From assembly GCF_900113605.1 (NCBI RefSeq), contig NZ_FOPY01000003.1:1-64000 (forward strand): a DNA stretch of 64,000 nt, written 5' to 3'. A model generated the notes under the pieces. The model was given only the letters and a program-made list of their open reading frames with translations, was not told the origin of the DNA and ran no database searches. Source of the stretch: Modicisalibacter xianhensis. GTDB taxonomy: Bacteria > Pseudomonadota > Gammaproteobacteria > Pseudomonadales > Halomonadaceae. Shown in pieces: positions 7,009 to 14,054 of the stretch. How positions within the stretch are numbered: the stretch's first letter is position 1; each line of letters opens with the position of its first letter. The position numbers were made by a program, and so were the translations under genes.

Positions 7009-7168
7009 CGGTTTGAATGAGACAGTGCGCACGTCGAACGGGAAGCCGACACAGGGAAGACCGGGCATGGAGGCTCGTGAACTCAAGGAAACATGGACAG
7101 GACGTTCATGAAGAGTACGCAAGGAGGCGGCGTTTGAAGGCCTGACCCACGCGGTCAGGCCTTCTTCG
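7009..7168 (+). ncRNA. CsrB/RsmZ-like small RNA C
   Basis: About 160 nt with seven GGA motifs. Hairpins with GGA in the loop are CGGGC-ATGGAG-GCTCG (7062-7077), CATGGAC-AGGAC-GTTCATG (7092-7110) and CGC-AAGGAG-GCG (7118-7129). Further GGA motifs are at 7041, 7055 and 7087. The terminator is AAGGCCTGACC-CACGC-GGTCAGGCCTT (7137-7163) followed by CTTCGTTTT. It ends about 75 nt upstream of the second SRAP gene. The weak GacA-like box makes its regulation less certain than for A, B and D. Confidence 0.72.
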
Positions 7169-7243
7169 TTTTGCAGCAATGCTTATCCCTTGCTGACCGG
7201 CATCTGCCTGTCCATGCTTGGACGAAATCCATGGGATAGCGCA

Positions 7244-7900
7244 ATGTGTGGACGCTTTGCCGCTTACGATGAGAAGGCCTACACCGAGTTTCTCACTCGT
7301 CTTGGCGTTACGGCTGATGATCATGCCATGGTGCCGAGGTTCAATGTGGCGCCCGGCACGTGGTGTCAGGTAGTGCGTCGTGTCGTGGCTGACACACCCC
7401 CGCAGGTCAAGGAGATGTGGTGGGGGTATCGCCCTGCATGGGGCAAGGCCAGCCAACCCATCAACGCTCGGGTCGAGACGGTCGCGACGTCAGGGTATTT
7501 CAAGTCTGCCTTTCAGAAACGCCGTTGCCTGGTGTATGCCGATGGCTGGTATGAATGGGACAAGGCCACGACTCCCAAGCAGCCCTACTTCCTTTGTCGC
7601 AAGGATCGCAAGCCGCTGCTGCTGGCAGGGATCTACACCGAGCGTGACGATGGCAAGCTGGGATTCGCCATCATTACCGAGCCTGCGCGTGGTGCAGCGC
7701 GCGAGATACACGATCGGATGCCTGTATTGCTCGACGAGGAGAGAATCGAGTCTTGGCTGGATCCGGACCTGACCGACCGCGAGGTGCTTCGCAATGTCGT
7801 AAAGCATTTGAAGGCAGACCAGATCACATACTGGCCTGTGAGCACGCGCATCAATCGGCCAAGTCAGGAAGGCGACGAGTCATTGATCAACCCAGCGTGA
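7244..7900 (+). CDS. yedK: SRAP domain protein (YedK/HMCES-like), copy 2
   Basis: This 218-residue protein is a close paralogue of the one at 4304-4960, with the same length, the same closing DESLINPA and long shared blocks (QPINARVETVATSGYFKSAF). The catalytic set is intact: Cys2 in MCGRF, Asn in FNVAPGTW, Glu in WYEWDK and His in IHDRMPVLL. ATG 7244 is chosen because Cys2 must be exposed, although upstream in-frame starts exist. Its predicted role is shielding abasic sites in single-stranded DNA. Its 3' flank is homologous to that of copy 1 and leads into E3, so the duplicated unit includes the downstream RNA genes. Confidence 0.92.
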   Translation: MCGRFAAYDEKAYTEFLTRLGVTADDHAMVPRFNVAPGTWCQVVRRVVADTPPQVKEMWWGYRPAWGKASQPINARVETVATSGYFKSAFQKRRCLVYADGWYEWDKATTPKQPYFLCRKDRKPLLLAGIYTERDDGKLGFAIITEPARGAAREIHDRMPVLLDEERIESWLDPDLTDREVLRNVVKHLKADQITYWPVSTRINRPSQEGDESLINPA

Positions 7901-7924
7901 CAGGATGACACGCTCTGGAGAATT

Positions 7925-8070
7925 AGGGACACAATCTTGGCTTTTTCATGCGCTCGAATGAGGGCATAGCCGTGATAGCATGCTTGTATGACGTCTTCGT
8001 TAAGCGTGTCCCTCCGGACTCGCCCTTGCTCCTCGTCATGCAGATAAGCCCCGGCCATGTCGGGGCTTTT
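7925..8070 (+). ncRNA. Candidate structured RNA element E3 with terminator
   Basis: Third copy, 88 nt after the SRAP copy 2 stop. The outer stem is ATGACG (7988-7993)/CGTCAT (8034-8039). The loop holds TCTTCGTTAAGCGT and an inner hairpin GTCC-CTCC-GGAC. A strong terminator AAGCCCCG-N7-CGGGGCTT with TTTT follows (8046-8070). As in E1 there is an alternative long-range pairing: AGGGACAC (7925-7932) complements GTGTCCCT (8006-8013) inside the loop. The flank between the SRAP stop and E3 aligns with that of E1 (AATTA, CACAA, GGC, TTTTTCA in the same order). Confidence 0.52.
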
Positions 8071-8122
8071 GCTCCCATCTGCTGTAGAATCCTTCCGATT
8101 AGCGTCTTTTGCCTACAAGTTT

Positions 8123-8140
8123 TGTAAGAAATCACTTACA
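8123..8140 (+). promoter_or_regulatory. Perfect GacA-box upstream activating sequence D
   Basis: TGTAAG-AAATCA-CTTACA matches the Gac/Rsm consensus TGTAAG-N6-CTTACA exactly. It ends 43 nt before CATAGT (8184-8189), the -10-like hexamer of small RNA D. This perfect site anchors the interpretation of the three more degenerate boxes. Confidence 0.82.
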
Positions 8141-8159
8141 AGTGTTCATAACTCTGTTT

Positions 8160-8178
8160 AATTTGCAGGGTGCAAATT
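8160..8178. promoter_or_regulatory. Palindrome between GacA box D and its -10
   Basis: AATTTGCA-GGG-TGCAAATT is a perfect 8-bp inverted repeat with a 3-nt centre, placed where a -35 element would be expected for small RNA D. The other three small RNA promoters have no equivalent. A second regulator acting on copy D is a reasonable inference. Confidence 0.45.
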
Positions 8179-8195
8179 TGTGTCATAGTTCATCC

Positions 8196-8341
8196 GTGAG
8201 CATGGAGCGGTCCTAAGGAACCCGAGCAAGGACGCTCGACGAACCACGGATGCTCGAGAAGGATTCTCGTAGATGAACTGCAGGATGCAGGGCGCGATGA
8301 GTGCCACGAAGAAGCCCGGCCGGCCAAGTCGGGCTTCTTTT
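8196..8341 (+). ncRNA. CsrB/RsmZ-like small RNA D
   Basis: About 145 nt with six GGA motifs. Three are in textbook CsrA-type hairpins: CGAGC-AAGGAC-GCTCG (8223-8238), CGAGA-AGGAT-TCTCG (8255-8269) and CTGC-AGGAT-GCAG (8278-8290). The terminator GAAGCCCGGC/GTCGGGCTTC (8311-8337) is preceded by AA and followed by TTTT. It probably also stops the convergent gene ending at 8356. With a perfect GacA box upstream, this is the best supported Rsm-type RNA in the window. Confidence 0.85.
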
Positions 8342-8355
8342 ATGCCTGGTTGCGC

Positions 8356-8859
8356 TCAGTCCGGCGTGTGGCTTCGCTTGCAGCCATTGCCTGGCGGAGT
8401 CGCTTGCTGCTCGGATTCGACAATGACGCGATTGATGGCGGCCTGGGGAGACTCATTCTGCCGCATGAGCCGCTTGAGTGCGGCCTGGGTCTCTGGCGCC
8501 AATGTTACGGCGATGCGCTTGGCTCTGTTGTCCCGAGGCGTGGGGGAAGCGTTGCCAAGCCACACGGCGATCTCGGCATGCGCTTGTTTGCCGATACCCG
8601 GAATTTTGCCGGGACCAAGCAGGCCGCGTCGGTCAGCGTCTGCAATGGCGTCTCGAGTTTCCAGGCCATTGGCGAGAAGGCACCGGGCGACGCGCGGCGT
8701 CAGTCCGTCGAGCCACTGGCGGCAATGCGCGTTCTGCTGCTGCCAATGAGTAATCCAAGTGCGTATCGTCTCGGGGGCCAGCCCGAACTCCTCGCTGATG
8801 GCTTCTTGGCTCATGCCCTGAGGCGCTAGCCCGGCTGAGCGTTGGCTACCTTCGTCCAT
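8356..8859 (-). CDS. Protein with HTH and RNA polymerase alpha-CTD-like domains
   Basis: The 167-residue product has an N-terminal HTH (about residues 16-40, MSQEAISEEFGLAPETIRTW). A segment of about 50 residues follows (LTPRVARCLLANGLETRD..., ending PGIGKQAHAEIAVWL) that closely resembles the C-terminal domain of the RNA polymerase alpha subunit. The C-terminus (about 112-150, KRIAVTLAPETQAALKRLM) has the look of a ribbon-helix-helix or an alternative DNA-binding tail. Three DNA-binding-like modules in one small protein is unusual. No ribosome binding site is clear; Met16 (8814) is an alternative start. It is convergent with small RNA D. Function unknown; a transcription regulator is the likeliest guess. 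Confidence 0.6.
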   Translation of the reverse strand: MDEGSQRSAGLAPQGMSQEAISEEFGLAPETIRTWITHWQQQNAHCRQWLDGLTPRVARCLLANGLETRDAIADADRRGLLGPGKIPGIGKQAHAEIAVWLGNASPTPRDNRAKRIAVTLAPETQAALKRLMRQNESPQAAINRVIVESEQQATPPGNGCKRSHTPD

Positions 8860-8951
8860 GATGGTATGTCTAGTGTGGTATTGACTCGTTAATCACACAT
8901 CATACGGCCTCCTGGCGTCAAATGAGACCGGCCAAAGGTCTTACTGACGAT

Positions 8952-8989
8952 AAAAACACAGGGCCCGACCAGTTTGGCCGGGCCCTGTG
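8952..8989 (-). terminator. Intrinsic terminator of the 9012-9218 gene
   Basis: A long GC-rich stem (CACAGGGCCCG/CGGGCCCTGTG plus further pairs) is followed on the minus strand by TTTTT. It lies 22 nt downstream of the stop of the small acidic gene. Confidence 0.8.
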
Positions 8990-9011
8990 CCGTTAGGGAT
9001 GAGATCATCGC

Positions 9012-9218
9012 TTAGAAGCCGTAGTCCTCTGGCTCCTCGCCTTGTTCTCTGAGAAAGGCGGCGATCAATGAGTCTTCGCCATCGTAATGCTCACCATTGG
9101 CGTAGGCGAACTCAATGAACTGCTCCTCCTCGAAGCCGTCATACCATTCCATTTCCTTGTAGTCGCTGGTGGAGTACCAGTCGCTGGCGGCTTCGTAGCT
9201 GTCGAACAGTATGGGCAT
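9012..9218 (-). CDS. Small acidic hypothetical protein (68 aa)
   Basis: The start at 9218 has GGAGG 8 nt upstream and the gene ends in its own terminator, so it is well supported as a real transcription unit. The protein is very rich in Glu, Asp and Tyr (DYKEMEWYDGFEEEQFIEFAY) and has almost no basic residues. Such composition is common in halophile proteins and in DNA mimics. I do not recognise a family. Position between regulators gives no clear role. Confidence 0.65.
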   Translation of the reverse strand: MPILFDSYEAASDWYSTSDYKEMEWYDGFEEEQFIEFAYANGEHYDGEDSLIAAFLREQGEEPEDYGF

Positions 9219-9299
9219 GGCATCTACCTCCCTGATTACCGATTTACCTTTGCAACGTAGGTAGGCAGCGGGAGGGATGCAAGAAAGACCATTGCCCGG

Positions 9300-9941
9300 T
9301 CAGTTGGTCGGCTCCGGTGCCGGAGCGAACGAGTGGATGTCGTTGTCGACGATCAACTTCCAGCGTGCTCGTACAAGGCCGACAAGGCGGAACGGGAGGG
9401 CGTTGGTAGGGACCGTTTCCGTATGCTGCGACTCGTCGGAGACCGCCACGTTGCCATCCTGGGTGCGGCTCAGGTAACGAATGGTCAGTTTTCCCAGGTA
9501 TTCAAGGACGTAAAGGCCATCGCGAGAAAATTCGATGGTGGGAAGAACGGCAGCAAGATCCCCTTCGTTGAGAAAATCGAACGATTCGCCTTGGCCGGGT
9601 GTGATGAGGTGACAGTCCTTGGTCAAGCCAGGCAGTGGCAGGTCATCAAGTAGCGGCAGGGTCGTGTCACCTTGATGGAGCCAAGGCGCTGGTTGACGCT
9701 CCAGCATGTGCAGGACGCCATGCTGCGGGGGAGGAGCCGGCGTGCCTTGAAGTAAATCGGATAACGTACAATCGAGTGCCTCGGTCAAGGCAACCAGACG
9801 TTCATGGCCAATTTGCCGGATCGTGCCCGACTCCCAATAGGAAATAGTGACATCGGAAACACCGACCCGTCGGGCCAGAGCGGCTTTGCTCAGATTGGCC
9901 TTCAATCTCAATTGTTTTATGCGGGATCCCAATGCGTCCAT
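9300..9941 (-). CDS. XRE-family repressor with S24-like C-terminal domain
   Basis: The 213-residue protein begins with a Cro/CI-type HTH (residues 5-62: IKQLRLKANLSKAALARRVGVSDVTISYWESG). A C-terminal domain follows with the strand pattern of phage repressors of the LexA/S24 family (NEGDLAAVLP, GLYVLEYLGKLTIRYLSR, LVGLVRARWKLI). The catalytic GDSM position reads GQGESFDF, so self-cleavage is doubtful. It may be a prophage remnant or a free-standing stress regulator. A perfect inverted repeat at 10010-10032 upstream is a candidate operator. Confidence 0.78.
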   Translation of the reverse strand: MDALGSRIKQLRLKANLSKAALARRVGVSDVTISYWESGTIRQIGHERLVALTEALDCTLSDLLQGTPAPPPQHGVLHMLERQPAPWLHQGDTTLPLLDDLPLPGLTKDCHLITPGQGESFDFLNEGDLAAVLPTIEFSRDGLYVLEYLGKLTIRYLSRTQDGNVAVSDESQHTETVPTNALPFRLVGLVRARWKLIVDNDIHSFAPAPEPTN

Positions 9942-10009
9942 CGTTGCATCTCGCCTTAACGTGAACGCGATAGCATAGCCACCCGCTGCCGAAGTTTGTT
10001 TCGGATTGA

Positions 10010-10032
10010 TAACGGTTACTCAAAAACCGTTA
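10010..10032. promoter_or_regulatory. Candidate operator of the XRE repressor
   Basis: TAACGGTT and AACCGTTA form a perfect 8-bp inverted repeat with a 7-nt spacer, 68 nt upstream of the repressor start. This geometry is typical for a dimeric Cro/CI-like protein. Autoregulation is inferred from position only. Confidence 0.5.
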
Positions 10033-10335
10033 AAACGTACAGCCTGGCCGTTCGACACTATCGCTTCGAGTGGATTGCGCTGCAGATCCCTGTGCCGGCG
10101 ACTCATGCCAATAGAGCCGTTCCAAACCCCGGTATTTCGCCGGTGCCGTTATTATTATGGCCGAGTTGGCGGGCTAAACGAGAATTAACCGTGCGTGCCC
10201 AGTCATGGCTTCAGTGAGACACACTTTGGCGCGCGAAAGCAATCAACGCAGTTATTAGGCGTGAAAAAAGGAGAAAAATGCGCCGGCTGCTCGGATGAAC
10301 AGCCCGGTGGCGCTCAAGCGTATGCACTGAAGGCA

Positions 10336-10364
10336 CCACCGGCACGCTAGCGTGCCCATGGTGG
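10336..10364. promoter_or_regulatory. Perfect 16-bp palindrome upstream of the LysR gene
   Basis: GGCACGCTAGCGTGCC (10341-10356) is fully palindromic and is extended by CCACC on the left and GGTGG on the right after a 3-nt offset. It lies about 140 nt upstream of the LysR start, in the otherwise empty interval 9942-10496. It could be an operator or a hairpin in a leader; no T-tract follows. Confidence 0.45.
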
Positions 10365-10496
10365 CTCTCGAGAGGACACCGGTGAGCGTCTTCAAGAGAG
10401 TGGCTGCAGTATAGGCAGTCGTTATTTACGGAATAAGTGGGTACAATCGAAAACTTGTGTTTCCTATTTGGAAACTTGTGCAGGGGGAGGCAGAAC

Positions 10497-11393
10497 CTGG
10501 CTACGCTGGATGCATTGAAAGTCTTCGTCGAGGTCGTCCGTGCCGGCAGTTTCACGGCCGCTGCCCGGCGGCTGGGGATTTCCAAATCCCTGGCGTCCAA
10601 GCGTGTTGCGGCACTGGAAGAAGAATTGGGAGTCAGCCTGCTCAACCGCTCGACGCGTTCGCTGCACCTGACCGAGGCTGGCCAGATCTATTACGAGCAT
10701 GGCCTTCGCATCCGCGAGGAGCTTGCGGCTGCCGAGGCGCAGGTCCAATCGGTGACGGCCCGGCCGAGAGGCCAGCTCAAGGTCAGCGCCCAGGTGAGTT
10801 TTGGCTTCATGTACCTGGCGCCTCCCACCACGGCCTTCATGCGGCGTTATCCGGATGTGGCCGTCGAGATCCTGCTCGAGGACCAGCGTTTCGAGCCGAT
10901 CGACGATTCGGTCGACCTGGCCATACGCATGGGCCCGATGCCGCCTTCGAGTTTGGTTTCCCGGCCCTTGTGCAAGGTGGTCTATGGGCTATATGCCTCG
11001 CCAGAATACCTGGCCCGCGCCGAGCGCCCTGTGCATCCCCGGGATATCGCCCAGCACGATAGCGTCTTCTATGGCAACTACGATCTTGGGGCCCACTGGC
11101 GCTTTTCCCTGAACGGCCAGCCGCTGGATATCGAGCCCAACTCACGTCTGGTCATCAATAACCTGCTGGGGGTCGTGGAAGCTGCCAAGGCCGGTTTCGG
11201 TCTGGCCTATCTGCCCACGTTTGCCGCTCGCGCCGCTGTCGCCAGTGGTGAGCTGCTACCGCTGTTACAGCCCTACTGGAACGAGCATGGCAGCATGTTG
11301 GTGCTGTTCCGCTCACGCAAGTACCTGCCCGACAAGACCCGAGCCTATCTGGATTTCATTACCGACTGGTTCCGCGAGCATCTGGCCCTGTAA
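10497..11393 (+). CDS. LysR-family transcriptional regulator
   Basis: About 298 residues. The N-terminal winged HTH reads LKVFVEVVRAGSFTAAARRLGISKSLASKRVAALEEELG and is followed by the linker helix and a two-lobed effector domain (LKVSAQVSFGFMYLAPP...). This is the common CrgA/DsdC-like subgroup. The best start by ribosome binding site is CTG 10497, with GGGGGAGG 6 nt upstream; there is no ATG nearby. In-frame GTG 10437 and TTG 10476 are alternatives. It converges with an SDR gene 22 nt away. The target is unknown. Confidence 0.85.
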   Translation: MATLDALKVFVEVVRAGSFTAAARRLGISKSLASKRVAALEEELGVSLLNRSTRSLHLTEAGQIYYEHGLRIREELAAAEAQVQSVTARPRGQLKVSAQVSFGFMYLAPPTTAFMRRYPDVAVEILLEDQRFEPIDDSVDLAIRMGPMPPSSLVSRPLCKVVYGLYASPEYLARAERPVHPRDIAQHDSVFYGNYDLGAHWRFSLNGQPLDIEPNSRLVINNLLGVVEAAKAGFGLAYLPTFAARAAVASGELLPLLQPYWNEHGSMLVLFRSRKYLPDKTRAYLDFITDWFREHLAL

Positions 11394-11414
11394 CCGGGCT
11401 CCGCACGCAGCCTG

Positions 11415-12155
11415 TTACCAGGCGATGGGTTGACCGGCCCAGTCCCAGAAACTGCCACTATCTTCGATGGTTCGCTCATCCATTACGGCAATCAGGCGTT
11501 CGGCGACGAATTGTGGTGTGAATAATTTGCCTTCGGGCACTCGCGCCTGAAACGGCTTCGACAATCCGGTATCGGTCGTGCCGGGATGCAGGCTCAGTAC
11601 GATGGCCTGCCTGTTCAGGCGCTTGAGTTCCACAGCGGCAGTATGCAGCAGCATGTTGTGGGCCGCCTTGCTGGCGCGATAGGCATACCAGCCACCCAAG
11701 CCATTGTCCCCGATTGAGCCAACGCGTGCCGACAGGCTGGTCACGAGCGCCGGGTGACTGCCCTTGAGCGATGGCGACAATGCCTTGATCAGCATGATCG
11801 GCGTAGCGGCATTAACGTGAAACAGATGCATCAGGGCATCGAAGGAGAGATCCTCGAGCCTCTTTTCGGGCTGGATGCCGCGTGCCTCGTCGTGCAGGGT
11901 GCCAATCGCGTTGAACACCAGGTGAACCGGCTCGCCCGCAAGGGACTGCGTCAGCGCGTCGAGACCGCGTTCATCGGTAATATCGGCCATCACGCTGCGC
12001 AAGCGCGGGTCGTCGCGCTCGACGGTATTTCGTGATACGGCATGCAGCCGGCCAAGACGCGGGTCGTCCAGCAACGTATCGATCATGGCGTGGCCGATCC
12101 CGCCGCCGGCGCCTGTCACGATGGCTGTGTAGTTCTCGGGCAGATGCCGAAGCAT
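11415..12155 (-). CDS. Short-chain dehydrogenase/reductase (C-factor-like)
   Basis: A 246-residue classical SDR with the cofactor motif TGAGGGIG near residue 15 and the catalytic YRASK in [11 protein letters not shown] around residue 157, plus the upstream catalytic Ser in SLSARVGS. The layout with a C-terminal [19 protein letters not shown] segment resembles the CsgA/C-factor group of SDRs. Substrate cannot be inferred. It diverges from gltX and converges with the LysR gene. Confidence 0.82.
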   Translation of the reverse strand: MLRHLPENYTAIVTGAGGGIGHAMIDTLLDDPRLGRLHAVSRNTVERDDPRLRSVMADITDERGLDALTQSLAGEPVHLVFNAIGTLHDEARGIQPEKRLEDLSFDALMHLFHVNAATPIMLIKALSPSLKGSHPALVTSLSARVGSIGDNGLGGWYAYRASKAAHNMLLHTAAVELKRLNRQAIVLSLHPGTTDTGLSKPFQARVPEGKLFTPQFVAERLIAVMDERTIEDSGSFWDWAGQPIAW

Positions 12156-12211
12156 CGGTACCTCCTGCGATTGTTGGGGATTCGCCGGCTGATGGTAATG
12201 AGCAAGGCGCG

Positions 12212-12217
12212 TATAAT
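12212..12217 (+). promoter_or_regulatory. -10 element of the gltX promoter
   Basis: A perfect TATAAT stands 34 nt upstream of the gltX start. A weak -35 (CTGATG, 12189-12194) lies 17 nt before it. The assignment rests mainly on the -10 box. Confidence 0.55.
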
Positions 12218-12250
12218 GCCGCCCGAGACTTCACCAACGGAACGGAAAAC

Positions 12251-13729
12251 ATGACCGTACGTACACGAATCGCCCCATCGCCGACCGGCGATCCGCATGT
12301 CGGCACTGCCTATATTGCCTTGTTCAACCTGTGCTTCGCACGCCAGCATGGCGGACAGTTCATCCTGCGGATCGAAGATACCGACCGGCAGCGTTCCACC
12401 AGCGAATCGGAGCAGATGATTCTCGATTCGCTGCGCTGGCTGGGGCTGGAGTGGGATGAGGGCCCCGATGTCGGCGGCCCGCATGGTCCGTACCGCCAGA
12501 GTGAGCGGGGCGACATCTATGCCGAGTATGCCCGTCAACTCCTCGATGCCGGTCACGCCTTCAAGTGCTACCGGACCAGCGAGGAGCTGGACGAACTGCG
12601 CGAGGCACGCAAGGCAGAAGGCCTGCAGATGGCACTCAAGCCGGCCGACCTGGCGCTGCCCGACGATGAAATCAAGCGTCGAGAGGCCGAAGGCATGCCC
12701 TACGTGGTGCGCATGAACGTACCGGCGGAAGGCACCTGTGTCGTCGAGGACATGCTGCGCGGCACTATCGAAGTCGACTGGGCCCAGGTCGATGCGCAGA
12801 TCCTGCTCAAGTCCGACGGCATGCCAACGTACCATCTGGCCAATGTGGTCGATGATCACCTCATGGGGATCACCCATGTGCTGCGTGGCGAGGAGTGGAT
12901 CAATTCGGCGCCCAAGCACAAGCTGCTCTACGAATATTTCGGCTGGGAAATGCCGCAGCTCTGTCACATGCCGCTGTTGCGCAACCCCGACAAGTCGAAA
13001 CTCTCGAAGCGCAAGAACCCGACCTCGATCAACTACTACCGACGCATGGGCTTCCTGCCGCAGGCAGTGACCAATTACCTGGGGCGCATGGGCTGGTCGA
13101 TGCCCGATGATCGCGAGAAGTTCACCCTCGACGAGATGATGGCGCACTTCGATATCCAGCGCGTATCGCTGGGTGGCCCGGTGTTCGACCTCGAGAAGCT
13201 GACCTGGCTCAACGGTGTCTACATCCGTGAAGACCTCGACGATGCCGCGTTGCTTAAGGCATTGCGTAACTGGGCCTTCAACGAGAGCTACGTCGGCGAG
13301 ATCCTGCCCCAGGTGCGCCCGCGCATCGAAACCCTGTCCGATGTGATGCCGCTGGCCGGGCACTTCTTTGCCGGGCTGCCGCGCATCGATGCGCAGAGCT
13401 TCGATGAGGTCAAGCTCGAGCGCGATGAGCTGGTCAAGCTGCTGCAATTCCTGATCTGGCGTTTCGAAGGCGTGACCCGCTGGGACAAGGAGAGCCTGCT
13501 GTCCGAGGTCAAGTCGCTCAGCGAGGTTTTCGGGTTGAAGATGAAGGCGTTCCTGGCGCCGGTATTCATTGCCATTACAGGGTCGGCCACCTCGACATCG
13601 GTCATGGATGCCATGGCCATTCTCGGCTCCGACATGACGCGAGCGCGTTTGCGCCATGCTGTCGAGGTGCTGGGAGGCGTTTCCAAGAAGCAGGCCAAGA
13701 AGCTCGAGAAAGAGTACCGCGACCTCTGA
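12251..13729 (+). CDS. gltX: Glutamyl-tRNA synthetase
   Basis: This 492-residue class I synthetase charges tRNA-Glu with glutamate. The HIGH-type motif is [14 protein letters not shown] (HVGT at residues 16-19). The KMSKS-type motif is KLSKRK near residue 250. A catalytic Rossmann fold, tRNA contact domain and alpha-helical anticodon cage are all present in the expected order and length. ATG 12251 is chosen because it yields the conserved N-terminus [13 protein letters not shown]; the upstream open frame overlaps the SDR gene. tRNA-Glu is encoded about 250 nt downstream. Confidence 0.96.
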   Translation: MTVRTRIAPSPTGDPHVGTAYIALFNLCFARQHGGQFILRIEDTDRQRSTSESEQMILDSLRWLGLEWDEGPDVGGPHGPYRQSERGDIYAEYARQLLDAGHAFKCYRTSEELDELREARKAEGLQMALKPADLALPDDEIKRREAEGMPYVVRMNVPAEGTCVVEDMLRGTIEVDWAQVDAQILLKSDGMPTYHLANVVDDHLMGITHVLRGEEWINSAPKHKLLYEYFGWEMPQLCHMPLLRNPDKSKLSKRKNPTSINYYRRMGFLPQAVTNYLGRMGWSMPDDREKFTLDEMMAHFDIQRVSLGGPVFDLEKLTWLNGVYIREDLDDAALLKALRNWAFNESYVGEILPQVRPRIETLSDVMPLAGHFFAGLPRIDAQSFDEVKLERDELVKLLQFLIWRFEGVTRWDKESLLSEVKSLSEVFGLKMKAFLAPVFIAITGSATSTSVMDAMAILGSDMTRARLRHAVEVLGGVSKKQAKKLEKEYRDL

Positions 13730-13815
13730 TCGGGTCATGAGCGAGCCTGGCCGGCGCTTTCGGGCCGCCGTCGGCCAGGCTGTAGCAAGCAACAGGATTT
13801 TGTTTGTTTTCATGG

Positions 13816-13844
13816 TTGACGAAAGCGAGGGTTATCAGTAATAT
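13816..13844 (+). promoter_or_regulatory. Sigma70-type promoter of the tRNA genes
   Basis: TTGACG (13816-13821) and TAATAT (13839-13844) are separated by 17 bp. A GC-rich discriminator ACGCCCCG follows, as in stringently controlled stable RNA promoters. It drives the tRNA-Ala and tRNA-Glu pair. Confidence 0.8.
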
Positions 13845-13878
13845 ACGCCCCGTCCTCGCGAGAGAGACAGCGGTTCAA

Positions 13879-13954
13879 GGGGCCTTAGCTCAGCTGGGAG
13901 AGCGCGACGCTGGCAGCGTCGAGGTCACCGGTTCGATCCCGGTAGGCTCCACCA
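13879..13954 (+). tRNA. tRNA-Ala (anticodon GGC)
   Basis: A 76-nt cloverleaf with acceptor GGGGCCT/AGGCTCC, an anticodon arm with loop CTGGCAG giving anticodon GGC, a GGTTCGATCCC T arm and an encoded CCA end. Confidence 0.97.
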
Positions 13955-13978
13955 ATTCTCGCGAAGCGCACTTCTTGC

Positions 13979-14054
13979 GTCCCATTCGTCTAGTGGTCCA
14001 GGACACCGCCCTTTCACGGCGGTAACAGGGGTTCGAACCCCCTATGGGACGCCA
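13979..14054 (+). tRNA. tRNA-Glu (anticodon TTC)
   Basis: A 76-nt cloverleaf with acceptor GTCCCAT/ATGGGAC, anticodon loop CTTTCAC giving TTC, a GGTTCGAACCC T arm and an encoded CCA. It is 24 nt after tRNA-Ala and shares its promoter. Confidence 0.97.

Noticed and set aside
2015-10032. Prophage
   Set aside because: umuDC, an XRE/S24 repressor and an IS end occur, but there are no integrase, terminase, portal, capsid or tail genes and no attachment repeats.
12116-13813. Minus-strand open frame opposite gltX
   Set aside because: Shadow of gltX; the gltX motifs are unambiguous on the plus strand.
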